From assembly GCA_002497895.1 (NCBI GenBank), contig DAFD01000059.1, forward strand, positions 1 to 16,540: 16,540 nucleotides of DNA, in the 5' to 3' direction. The notes below the pieces were generated by a model that had not been told where the DNA came from, made no database searches, and saw only the letters and a list, made by a program, of their open reading frames with translations. A program made the translations under genes and the position numbers. The stretch comes from Euryarchaeota archaeon UBA175. Its GTDB lineage: Archaea; Thermoplasmatota; Poseidoniia; Poseidoniales; Thalassarchaeaceae. This document shows positions 6,603-13,835 of this stretch, piece by piece (within the stretch, counting starts at the first letter, position 1; the number at the start of each line of letters is the position of its first letter).

Positions 6603-8741
6603 TCAACCCAAGAGTCCGTGATCTACGATTTCACAGGCTCCGGAAGGAAGGGCTGAGAGGACATCATCCTGAGCCAATCCGGTGGCTTTGGCGATTCGAT
6701 TGGCGATGGTCTCTTTCTTCTCTCGACCAGGCTTTATCAGCGCCCATCGTTGACAAATTTTTGAGACTCCGGCTGCGGTTCCTGAGACTGGAATCGGGAT
6801 ATTGTTGATTGTTGCGAAACCGATGGCGATCTCCATCGGCACATCGCGATACCAAGTCCTCTGACCTCTGACAACGAAGGCTCCACGACCTATTGATTCG
6901 CCACTTTCAGTCTGCTTCGATACCTGTGCTGGGCGGGCGTGGAAAGCGGTTGCAGCCGCCCCGCCGCTACCCCATGCGCGTGACCATACGATTGCAAGTT
7001 GTGCGCCTTCTTCGATAATCTCGGGGGGTAGATTCTGTGCATCTTCCAGCTCATCGGCAAATTCCTGTGAAATCTTCAACGAAGCAACTCCTTCAGGCCT
7101 GAATCCTATTGGATTTGGGTCGATTTCGAGTCCGTCACGCAATCTCAGTGAGCAAGACGGCGCACCGTGCAAGTCGGCGTGGACATAGAGGTCGGTTGAG
7201 CGCAGATACTTGCGGACAACCGTATCATTTCCTTTTGCATCACGTCCTCCGACAATCATTCGACCATCCGAAAGAATACCCCAACGATGCTTTTCGAACC
7301 AGAAGCGCTTGCTACGCTTTGCTAACCGAACTCGGCCCGCAGCAGCTTCCTTTGCTCGCTTGGCCTGCTCTTTCGCAGCATGTGTCTCGGTCCGCTCAAG
7401 TGCTGCCTTGGCTCCCTTTGCCTTGTCTTTGAGCGTTCGAGCTTGTTCAAAATAGGTCTGAGCGTTCTGATGAACGCTCTTCTCTACCGCGAGGGTGACA
7501 CTGGCGCCCGGCTCGTTATCCTCATCTGGCATCCGGGCGAGAATGGTTCGCTTAGCTGGATCAACCCGTTCAATCCACACTACATCTCCAACCTTCTTGT
7601 CAAGGGCTTGCCAGCCCTCATTCTCGATTAGCGAATTGACTTGACTGAGTAGATCGTCAACATGTGTCCAATTATCCTGAATCGATTTGGCAAGAACTTG
7701 GGTCAAGACGGCTTGCGACTCAAATCGTTCGATAGCAGAGCGTTGCTGTTCCGCTCTGCGGTCCAACTTAGCGCGCTGCTCTTCCTCGTCCTCGCCCGCC
7801 GCAGCGAGTTTTTCCTCCTCGCGGCGGATGTAGGCTACCGCATCGTGCGCTCCGAAGACGGCATCGTAAGCCGCAGAGAGGTTTTCGATGCCGACTTGCA
7901 TTGACGAGTCCATGAATGGCAATTCGATTGGAGAGAATTCAGAAATTCCAGAACTCGCGGAATCGATGCTGACTGGATCCTCCGCCGCTTTCCACACCTC
8001 CAGTCCATCAGAATCTTCGAACCAAAGATGCGATCCTTCACCTTCTGCTAATTCCTCAAGAAGTCCAGTCATCGCATCGCTGAGAGCCTGCTTCTGCTCT
8101 TCATCAAGTGAATCTGCAGGCTCATCCAAACCTATTCCAGCAGCGGTACAAACAGCATTTCCGTAAATCCGACCCAGATTTACCCGTGCGGCTAGGGTCC
8201 GAATCATCGAATGGTTCGATTCGGCCAGAATCGCATCTAATCCAGCGCGGTCGAGCCCGCGTGGATCAACAGTTTCGGGTGGAGGGATGTATAGCTCACC
8301 GCGCTTCAGTGATCGACTCGCGTATTTTGCATGAGTCAACGGCTGAATGATTACATCTTCATCATCGAGCAGCAGAACATTACCATCTCGGAAGAGCTCG
8401 ATGACCAATTTCAATCGACCACCACCATGCTCGAATGTCAATATCAAAACTCTATCGAACCCAACCTGTTCAACTGCGACTAAACGTGAATTTCCCAGGT
8501 GTTTTCGCAAAAGCATCGCAAAAGGAGATGGATTGTTCGGCATTGGCCTATCTCGTCGCGACATATACAGCCGCTTACCCCGAACAATCACCAAATCCAC
8601 CGATGGTTTTCCCTTCGGATTTAGTCGCAGAACAACCTGCTCGTAGTGTGGTTGATACGCCTTACGTGCGCGAACTCCGACCATTGTTCGAAGTTCGCGC
8701 GCGATACGCGCCACGTCGAAGGAGGAAGACTGCGCGCGCAT
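6603..8741 (-). CDS. rqcH: NFACT/Rqc2-family ribosome quality control protein
   Basis: A 712-aa homologue of bacterial RqcH, yeast Rqc2 and human NEMF, which bind obstructed large ribosomal subunits carrying peptidyl-tRNA and recruit tRNA for C-terminal tailing. The N-terminal NFACT-N domain includes Asp96-Arg97 in VGFDRVLIL, the DR pair needed for tail synthesis in characterised homologues. A helix-hairpin region follows. Two charged coiled-coil stretches lie near 305-350 and 425-470. The NFACT-R domain starts near 480 (FWFEKHRWGILSDG, then GGRDAKGND and YLRSTDLYVHADLHGAP near 513-528). The C-terminal HARPAQVSKQTESGE segment resembles eukaryotic and archaeal members. The ATG at 8741 is chosen because conserved sequence begins immediately after (SSSFDVARIARELR); an ATG at 8774 would add 11 residues. 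Divergent from the HExxH gene, convergent with the acetyltransferase. The symbol is by homology. Confidence 0.92.
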   Translation of the reverse strand: MRAQSSSFDVARIARELRTMVGVRARKAYQPHYEQVVLRLNPKGKPSVDLVIVRGKRLYMSRRDRPMPNNPSPFAMLLRKHLGNSRLVAVEQVGFDRVLILTFEHGGGRLKLVIELFRDGNVLLLDDEDVIIQPLTHAKYASRSLKRGELYIPPPETVDPRGLDRAGLDAILAESNHSMIRTLAARVNLGRIYGNAVCTAAGIGLDEPADSLDEEQKQALSDAMTGLLEELAEGEGSHLWFEDSDGLEVWKAAEDPVSIDSASSGISEFSPIELPFMDSSMQVGIENLSAAYDAVFGAHDAVAYIRREEEKLAAAGEDEEEQRAKLDRRAEQQRSAIERFESQAVLTQVLAKSIQDNWTHVDDLLSQVNSLIENEGWQALDKKVGDVVWIERVDPAKRTILARMPDEDNEPGASVTLAVEKSVHQNAQTYFEQARTLKDKAKGAKAALERTETHAAKEQAKRAKEAAAGRVRLAKRSKRFWFEKHRWGILSDGRMIVGGRDAKGNDTVVRKYLRSTDLYVHADLHGAPSCSLRLRDGLEIDPNPIGFRPEGVASLKISQEFADELEDAQNLPPEIIEEGAQLAIVWSRAWGSGGAAATAFHARPAQVSKQTESGESIGRGAFVVRGQRTWYRDVPMEIAIGFATINNIPIPVSGTAAGVSKICQRWALIKPGREKKETIANRIAKATGLAQDDVLSALPSGACEIVDHGLLG

Positions 8742-8809
8742 GACTCTCAACCCGCTGTCCCGCGTGCCCTTCATCAGACAATCGCTTGATAGCCCACGGC
8801 GCAGGCTCG

Positions 8810-9844
8810 ATGGCCATGACCGGCATGGGCGGGCTGCGGATGAACGAGGGCACACCCTTCATTCACGGTCCTGAGACCATGGGTGAGGCGGATGTCGGCC
8901 TGCGCGCTTTCTGGTATCGACCGATGCTTCGACGCGATTCCGAGGACCCGGATGTTGATCTCGATTGGGGGATTCACTGCAATGCTGACGCGCTCTCTGA
9001 ACAAGCTGCTATTATCGCTAATAGGATGAATGCAGATGGCATGGAAGATGTTGAAATGTTGGCGCTTGACCTCGCTTTTATCTTTGGTTTTGACCACGAA
9101 TATTTCCATCACAGGGTTGACTCTGGAATGACCTCTCACGTTCTCCGAACACACGCTCAGTCGGGCGATTTACCACCGTCTTTCGGTGATTATGATGAAT
9201 TTCACGATTCGATTTCGATGCGTCGAGAGGGGCCGGATTGGTGGTTGCTGACCGAAGAGACGCTCGCCAATGCTCACATTGCAATGGATCCGACTCGTTT
9301 GGGTGGTCTGAAGGACGCTTTCATCGAGCACGGTCTACTGCCTGAACCAGGTGACCGTTCTCGTGGCCCATTCGCTGCTTGGAGGTACGTAGCAGCAGAC
9401 CCGTGGATTTTGCGTTGTTTGGCGCATCATACCTGGTTACAGATGCTGACTGGCGAACTCGATCCTCTAGGTGTGATGGGTACGGTTGAGGCGATTGTGC
9501 ACGAGGGTGGATTGGATGCGGCTTACGAAGCAATGGTCGACACGATAGTCGATGCCTGTGAGGGACCCGTCGATGAGGACTCGGTACCCGATCGGGTGCT
9601 CGGACGTGACGGTTCCGAACATCTCTTCGCGATGGGAGGGATTCCTGATGGGATGTTGCGCCGCCTTGAGGTGCCTATGCACTTCCACGGCGGCGAAGGG
9701 GGCCGAATGGCGGAGCGCTTTGGCCCAAACAATCCGGATTGGCCCTATGCGATAATCGAGAATTTGTACGACCGACTGGGACGCTACGATGACGGGGCAG
9801 TCGACCCTTGGGGATCCGATGATCCGTTCACGTCGTTGGCGTAA
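8810..9844 (+). CDS. Unrecognised protein with an HExxH motif
   Basis: I do not recognise this 344-aa protein (from the ATG at 8810). In-frame starts at 8786 (TTG), 8816, 8825 and 8840 are also possible, and none has a clear Shine-Dalgarno. It is acidic, rich in Asp, Glu, His, Trp and Met, with no signal peptide or membrane helix visible. The striking element is HEYFHHRVDSGMTSH (residues 96-110; codons 9095-9139). It contains the HExxH zinc-protease motif followed by Gly and another His, although the spacing (HExxH-x5-G-x3-H) is not that of metzincins (HExxH-x2-G-x2-H). Further histidines occur as CLAHHTW near 203-209 and MHFHGG near 290-295, so a metal site is plausible. Codon use looks like the neighbours, and the coding frame is unbroken. 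It converges with the hydrolase gene with a 5-base gap. No function is assigned. Confidence 0.8.
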   Translation: MAMTGMGGLRMNEGTPFIHGPETMGEADVGLRAFWYRPMLRRDSEDPDVDLDWGIHCNADALSEQAAIIANRMNADGMEDVEMLALDLAFIFGFDHEYFHHRVDSGMTSHVLRTHAQSGDLPPSFGDYDEFHDSISMRREGPDWWLLTEETLANAHIAMDPTRLGGLKDAFIEHGLLPEPGDRSRGPFAAWRYVAADPWILRCLAHHTWLQMLTGELDPLGVMGTVEAIVHEGGLDAAYEAMVDTIVDACEGPVDEDSVPDRVLGRDGSEHLFAMGGIPDGMLRRLEVPMHFHGGEGGRMAERFGPNNPDWPYAIIENLYDRLGRYDDGAVDPWGSDDPFTSLA

Positions 9845-9849
9845 TCCAC

Positions 9850-10704
9850 TCAATCCATTTCTTCGAAGAAGCCTTCGATAATTGGCAATGCAGCGGCTTC
9901 GTGAGCGAATTGATTACTTTCGATTTCAATCAACTGACAATTAGGGACATTGGCACTCAGTGTCCCTGCGTCGGAGTGGTCATGCAGGGTGTCAGAGGAG
10001 GCACGAAGTACACCGACGGGCGTTGAATTGTGAGAGAAGTCAAGGTCCATCTTGTAATTCTTGAAAATCATTGAAGTGAGGCGAAGTCTATCGATTGGAG
10101 CTGCTAGTAGGGTTCGCCGATAACGAATTCTTTGCCCTTCTTCCTTGAGCCTGCGGTCAAGGTACCAAATGATGAAACGGACAAGTGCGGAGTAGAGGAA
10201 TAGAGGGGCGGGAATCAACGGTCGTGCCCACCACGGAGGCACGAAGGCGAGGTTAGGTGATAGCAGCACGAGGCTTCGCGGGACCAGAGTTTGTTCTCGT
10301 AGATTTTCGAGCATAAGTGTGGCACCGAGTGAGGCGGCAAATGCATCACACTCGAGGGGGTCAATCGCAAGTTTGTCGAGGACGACTGGTAGGTCGGAGG
10401 CGATGTTCGGAATCTGAAAAGTTGTCTTTGAAATCGGTCCATCGATGCGACAGCTGCCTTTCTCACGGCTTTCGATATAGACGATGGGGCGGCACTTCAC
10501 CCATTCTGCAAGAATCGGGAACCATCCATCAGGCACAGAGTTCCATCCAGGAATCATGACCAGGGTTCTGGCTTTGCGCGCTGAGAGACTTTCAGGAGTC
10601 CAGCAGAGGACGCGAAGGTGAATTCCAGGAGTGGTTTCGATACTGAGACGTTCGACAGATGAACCCTCAAACTCAGGAATCTCTTGCCACAGTTCTAATC
10701 CCAT
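9850..10704 (-). CDS. Alpha/beta hydrolase fold protein
   Basis: A 284-aa probable soluble serine hydrolase; the substrate is unknown. The oxyanion-hole strand and turn VMIPGWNS is at residues 49-56. The nucleophile elbow is DAFAASLGATL with Ser125, where the first glycine of GxSxG is Ala (A-A-S-L-G). The acid is probably Asp238 in RASSDTLHD, and the base is His268 in NQFAHE. A hydrophobic cap-like segment runs from about 150 to 185 (WWARPLIPAPLFLYSALV). The ATG at 10704 is preferred over a TTG at 10713 because AGGT sits about nine bases ahead of it. It starts ten bases after the stop of the Nudix-MBL gene, so the two are surely cotranscribed; a shared acyl or CoA-ester substrate is conceivable but not shown. 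Confidence 0.85.
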   Translation of the reverse strand: MGLELWQEIPEFEGSSVERLSIETTPGIHLRVLCWTPESLSARKARTLVMIPGWNSVPDGWFPILAEWVKCRPIVYIESREKGSCRIDGPISKTTFQIPNIASDLPVVLDKLAIDPLECDAFAASLGATLMLENLREQTLVPRSLVLLSPNLAFVPPWWARPLIPAPLFLYSALVRFIIWYLDRRLKEEGQRIRYRRTLLAAPIDRLRLTSMIFKNYKMDLDFSHNSTPVGVLRASSDTLHDHSDAGTLSANVPNCQLIEIESNQFAHEAAALPIIEGFFEEMD

Positions 10705-10714
10705 ATTGAACAAC

Positions 10715-12217
10715 CTAATTTTTGTACCAATCCTTCTTTATTCTGTAGATTTCACCCGACTTTTCTAATGCTTTCAAGTGGGAAAGTGTCTGATCTCGGG
10801 CAAGATCAGGATGCGCGTCTGGTGTGTCTGAATAGGCCTCGGAAGCGATATCTGTAAGGCTATTTTTTCCAGATAGAACAGCCTCAAGAACTCTAGAATG
10901 ACGCGCTTTCCTGTGCTTTAGGTAGCGATTTAGAAGCCTTGTTGGATTGGCCACCATAGATCCATGACCTGGGAAAAGAAGAGGTAGGTCGATATCGCGC
11001 AGACGCTCGAGTCCTGCAAGATATGCGTTCATGTCGCCTTCTCCGGAGGGGACGAGGATTGTGCCAAAGACAGTCGCGTTATCGCCGCTGATTATTCCGG
11101 CCTCGCTGCATAAACAGATGTGTCCAGGGCAGTGTCCGGGAGTTTCGATAACCGTCCATGTGACTTCGCCGAGAGTTATCTCATCACCCTCTTTGAGCGT
11201 GCTATCCGTATCGCAAGACGGGATGACTTCATGGGTTTCTGACGATGCCAGTATAGGGGCTTGGTACATCGATGAAATAGCTGACAGATCGCCTATGTGG
11301 TCCGGGTGCCGGTGGGTGAATATCGTACCGATGATGTCGCTCCCGGTGGCTTGGATTTCCGTAACTTTAGCAGAGAGAATTTCGAGAGCTTCCGCCGACT
11401 TTGCCGCCGGGTCGACTAGGATGCGTGGTCCGCCGGCTTGACCGAGGACGTAGCAATTTGTGTGGGTCGCCGGTGGCAGGGTTGCAGTAGGGAGTGGGAC
11501 GCACTCGACGCCATGAGCGAACTCGATGATGTGATAGCCGGATGGGGGATCTTCGGCGAGGACATCAAACCCATGTTCAACGAGGTCGCGAATCAGGGTG
11601 ATTTGTGGTGGTGGTAGTTTGACCGAATGGGCCATCCAAGCATCGAGGAGAGCGGCTGGCTTCCACCAGCGGAATTCATCGAATTCGGAGCGTCCATTTG
11701 GAAGGGTCGGCTCAATCTTTGAGTCTCCTAAATCAAGGTGATAGAATCGATTTTTGAAGCGCACGGGAGCTAACGGAGGAGTGGTGCGTTCGGTGATTAA
11801 ATCAGCGGAAAAACCACTTACTACGAGCCTGTTGTCTGTGGCGAGGACAGCCCATGCAGCCTTGTCTGAATTGACTTCATCCCGTAATTCGGAAGCGACT
11901 TGTAGAAAACCTCCTGAACCGTCAGGAGCGATGCCCACTTCCTCAACCATTTCTCGCAATAGAGCAATCAAAGAAATACGATCATCTCGCTCAGCAAACC
12001 AATCTGGATTGGCTTCAGCGGCGGCGCGGTCAACCCGACTTACTCCGCCGCCGGGAAAGGCCCAAAAATCTGGAAAAGACGGAACCTCAGAAACTCGATG
12101 ACAGAGTAAAATTTCCCGCCTTTCTCCAGCACCACGACTCAGCACAGCAGCAGCCGAAGGTCGTGGAGTAGCCACTTGTCCTCCCGGCAGTTCGACCCCC
12201 TCTGGTAACTCAGCCAT
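10715..12217 (-). CDS. Nudix hydrolase / metallo-beta-lactamase fusion (NUDT19-like + LACTB2-like)
   Basis: A 500-aa two-domain hydrolase. Residues 1-220 are a Nudix domain: FWAFPGGGV at 51-59 and the core REMVEEVGI at 88-96 (consensus REUxEExGU). About 17 residues are inserted within the Nudix box between the Gly and Arg parts, the layout seen in NUDT7/NUDT19-like CoA diphosphatases. Residues 230-425 are a metallo-beta-lactamase domain with THRHPDH at 301-307, the zinc His362 in TPGHCPGH, Asp379 in SGDNA and His418 in FPGHG, so all metal ligands are present. Residues 430-500 are a winged-helix-like tail (YLKHRKARHSRVLEAV, then LSHLKALEKSGEI) as in LACTB2, a metal-dependent endoribonuclease. 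The start codon ATG at 12217 is unambiguous. The reading frame is continuous, so this is a fusion and not two genes. Substrates are inferred at best: a nucleotide or CoA derivative, a thioester or RNA. Confidence 0.9.
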   Translation of the reverse strand: MAELPEGVELPGGQVATPRPSAAAVLSRGAGERREILLCHRVSEVPSFPDFWAFPGGGVSRVDRAAAEANPDWFAERDDRISLIALLREMVEEVGIAPDGSGGFLQVASELRDEVNSDKAAWAVLATDNRLVVSGFSADLITERTTPPLAPVRFKNRFYHLDLGDSKIEPTLPNGRSEFDEFRWWKPAALLDAWMAHSVKLPPPQITLIRDLVEHGFDVLAEDPPSGYHIIEFAHGVECVPLPTATLPPATHTNCYVLGQAGGPRILVDPAAKSAEALEILSAKVTEIQATGSDIIGTIFTHRHPDHIGDLSAISSMYQAPILASSETHEVIPSCDTDSTLKEGDEITLGEVTWTVIETPGHCPGHICLCSEAGIISGDNATVFGTILVPSGEGDMNAYLAGLERLRDIDLPLLFPGHGSMVANPTRLLNRYLKHRKARHSRVLEAVLSGKNSLTDIASEAYSDTPDAHPDLARDQTLSHLKALEKSGEIYRIKKDWYKN

Positions 12218-12292
12218 GCAGCAACGAGGGAGTTACCGTCTTCAACCTCCCCCGAACATCAACCTCAAGTCCTGCAGTAATCAGCCCGGGCC

Positions 12293-13153
12293 ATGTCGGC
12301 CCCTTTCGAGACCGTCTCCATCGGCCACACCAACGTAGCCACAGGCGAGCGTGAGCACGAAATCGAGATGCCTAGATTCGGGCTAGGAGTTTGGCAAATG
12401 TCAGAAGGTGGACAATGCAAAACAGCCGTGCAACATGCCATTCAGTCTGGATACAGACTCATCGACACAGCCCGTTCTTATGCCAACGAAACAGAAACCG
12501 GTGTGGCCATTCGGGAAAGTGGAATTCCCCGTGATGAAATCTTCGTGGTCACCAAGTTGCGCCGTCCTCATGCAACAAGTTACGAGGCTGTTCTCGAACA
12601 CTGCCGCAGCAGCCTCGACATGCTCGGACTCGAACAACTTGACCTCTACCTCGTCCACGCGCCACCAGAAGACATCGATGCACGCCCAGGCGTGTGGAGA
12701 GGTATGGAGGAGTGCCTTGCAAGGGGTTGGACTAGAGCGATCGGAGTGAGCAATTACGGTGCTCACCACCTTGACGACATGCGGGCCTACGCAACCATTC
12801 TCCCTGCGGTCAACCAAGTCGAACTTCACCCGTGGAACCAACGCCCAGCCCTCCGCGCAGCAACTCAAGCTTCAGGTGCTAGAGTCATGGCTTACTCACC
12901 CCTCGCTCGCGGACAAAAAGTAGGCTGCGACAGCCTCGCTGCAATCGCCGAATCGGTTGGTTGTACACCGGCTCAAGCAGCCATCAAATGGGTGTATGAT
13001 ACGGGAGCGATTACAATTCCGAAGTCTAGCAATTCCGGTCGAATCGAGGAAAATTTCGCCAGCCTCAACATTGACCTCACTGGCACTGAAGATTCGTTCA
13101 ATGCCATGGAGGAGGCCTATGTCTCCGGCTGGAACCCAACCGCTGAACCCTGA
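12293..13153 (+). CDS. Aldo/keto reductase
   Basis: A 286-aa NADP(H)-dependent oxidoreductase with the (beta/alpha)8 barrel of the aldo/keto reductase family, usual length. The catalytic tetrad is intact: Asp58 and Tyr63 in YRLIDTARSYANE, Lys88 in VVTKL and His122 in LYLVHAP. Downstream landmarks are IGVSNYG, the VNQVELHPWNQRP strand, MAYSPLARG and the cofactor-binding AITIPKSSNSGRIEEN loop, which suits the 2',5'-linked phosphate of NADPH. It resembles the AKR5-type 2,5-diketogluconate reductase/prostaglandin-synthase-like group; the physiological carbonyl substrate is unknown. It is divergent from the Nudix-MBL gene across 75 bases that show no obvious TATA box. A small membrane-protein gene follows with only 9 bases between. 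Confidence 0.93.
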   Translation: MSAPFETVSIGHTNVATGEREHEIEMPRFGLGVWQMSEGGQCKTAVQHAIQSGYRLIDTARSYANETETGVAIRESGIPRDEIFVVTKLRRPHATSYEAVLEHCRSSLDMLGLEQLDLYLVHAPPEDIDARPGVWRGMEECLARGWTRAIGVSNYGAHHLDDMRAYATILPAVNQVELHPWNQRPALRAATQASGARVMAYSPLARGQKVGCDSLAAIAESVGCTPAQAAIKWVYDTGAITIPKSSNSGRIEENFASLNIDLTGTEDSFNAMEEAYVSGWNPTAEP

Positions 13154-13162
13154 GTGATTGTG

Positions 13163-13360
13163 ATGAATGCCGGCAATAGTCCTAGAGATCCCGAGACTAT
13201 CGAAGAGGAATTGGCACTTTTTGCCGAGGCTCTCAATGCGGGGATTGACCCATTTCCCGAGCCAAAGAAACTGATTCCTTGGGTCAAATATGCAACTGCA
13301 TGGTTCATGATAATCATGATGATCTCTTTCGTATCTAGGATTCTAAATCGAGCCTTGTAA
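13163..13360 (+). CDS. Small single-span membrane protein
   Basis: A 65-aa protein not recognised as any family. It has an acidic N-terminal half (IEEELALFAEALNAGIDPF), a Pro-Lys hinge, and one hydrophobic helix, YATAWFMIIMMISFVSRIL, near residues 40-60, ending in a basic NRAL tail. An N-out or N-in orientation cannot be fixed, although the positive end suggests the C-terminus is cytoplasmic. The ATG at 13163 is taken; a GTG at 13154, immediately after the aldo/keto reductase stop, would add three residues. GAG near 13152 may serve as a weak Shine-Dalgarno. The tight spacing suggests cotranscription with the reductase. Confidence 0.65.
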   Translation: MNAGNSPRDPETIEEELALFAEALNAGIDPFPEPKKLIPWVKYATAWFMIIMMISFVSRILNRAL

Positions 13361-13406
13361 TTCTAGTATAATTCATAGTGAAAATAGGATAAAATTTAGG
13401 GTAAGA

Positions 13407-13414
13407 TTTAAATA
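13407..13414 (+). promoter_or_regulatory. Archaeal TATA box for the DUF1737-like gene
   Basis: TTTAAATA lies in a very AT-rich gap (13361-13437) and is centred about 27 bases before the ATG at 13438. That is the usual TATA-to-start distance for transcription starting at or beside the start codon, so the message is probably leaderless; no Shine-Dalgarno is present, which agrees. A second AT-rich string, AAATATTTAT at 13424-13433, is too close to the ATG to be the TATA box. Confidence 0.5.
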
Positions 13415-13437
13415 TCAGGACATAAATATTTATTGTT

Positions 13438-13659
13438 ATGAAATATACAATAGTTGTTGCAGAAAATATGAATAAACCAGAAAAATACGCTGTATTCAAT
13501 TACCATAATTGGGACAGACCTTGCTTAATTGAACAAGTACAAATTCGAATCAAAGATGGTTGGACTCCTATTGGTGGTGTCTCATTTGGAAAGCATGAAG
13601 AATTTGAGGGAGACGTTTGGGCACAAGCTATGATCAAAGAAGATAATGAGGAAGAATGA
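13438..13659 (+). CDS. Small DUF1737-like protein
   Basis: A 73-aa soluble protein. The layout resembles the DUF1737 family: a start MKYTIVVAEN, a helix ending in EQVQIRIKDGWTPIGGVSF, and a final strand with AQAMIK. In that family the pattern is a GW-x-P-x-GG core and a Q-A-M end. The function of the family is unknown. Composition is sharply AT-rich (roughly 36% GC by sampling, against about 52% in the kor genes), which suggests acquisition from elsewhere or relaxed selection. It has its own promoter-like region and is followed by the convergent tRNA-Gln. A weak hairpin, ATCAC at about 13667-13671 with GTGAT at about 13685-13689, lies between it and the tRNA and could end transcription. Confidence 0.7.
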   Translation: MKYTIVVAENMNKPEKYAVFNYHNWDRPCLIEQVQIRIKDGWTPIGGVSFGKHEEFEGDVWAQAMIKEDNEEE

Positions 13660-13690
13660 TTTCAATATCACTATTCTTCATATTGTGATT

Positions 13691-13766
13691 TGGTAGTCCC
13701 TCCCGGATTTGAACCAGGGTCATGGCATCCAGAGTGCCATATGATGGACCGCTACACTAAGGGACT
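13691..13766 (-). tRNA. tRNA-Gln (anticodon CTG), CCA encoded
   Basis: Reading the minus strand from 13766 gives a full cloverleaf. The acceptor AGTCCCT pairs perfectly with AGGGACT. The D arm is GTGT with TCAT (G-U pair and a terminal U-U mismatch). The anticodon stem TGGCA/TGCCA has the 7-base loop CTCTGGA, so positions 34-36 are CTG. The variable loop is TGAC, and the T arm is CCTGG-TTCAAAT-CCGGG. The discriminator base is A (13694), and a genome-encoded CCA follows (13693-13691). There is no intron. It lies 69 bases downstream of korB on the same strand, with no TATA-like sequence just before it, so it may be transcribed from the kor operon or from the preceding tRNA-like element. Confidence 0.95.
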
Positions 13767-13823
13767 AGCGACCCGGCGAGACGGGTTGCGTATTTCAACA
13801 GAACCGCTAGACCAACCGGCTGC
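13767..13823 (-). other. tRNA 5'-half-like fragment beside tRNA-Gln
   Basis: Directly upstream of tRNA-Gln on the same strand, GCCGGTTGGTCTAGCGGTTC (13820-13801) looks like the acceptor strand, linker and D arm of a tRNA; TTGGTCTAGCGGT also resembles TTAGTGTAGCGGT of the neighbouring tRNA-Gln. No matching 3' acceptor strand, anticodon arm of normal size or T arm (GGTTCRANNCC) follows before the next tRNA begins. Instead there is a GC-rich hairpin at 13768-13789: 8 bp in the plus-strand sense, counting one G-U pair, around the loop GCGAGA. It could be a decayed tRNA, a processing element, or half of a split tRNA. The similarity is seen; the interpretation is open. Confidence 0.35.
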
Positions 13824-13835
13824 ATCTGACAGAGT

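Noticed and set aside
10715..12217. Two adjacent genes merged by a sequencing error
   Set aside because: The reading frame is continuous with a coherent linker of about 20-30 residues between domains and there is no internal stop, frameshift or internal Shine-Dalgarno that I can see.
13767..13823. A complete second tRNA (Ser, Asn or Glu were tried from possible anticodons TGA, GTT and CTC)
   Set aside because: None gives a 5-bp anticodon stem with a 7-base loop plus a T arm and paired acceptor; only the 5' portion resembles a tRNA.
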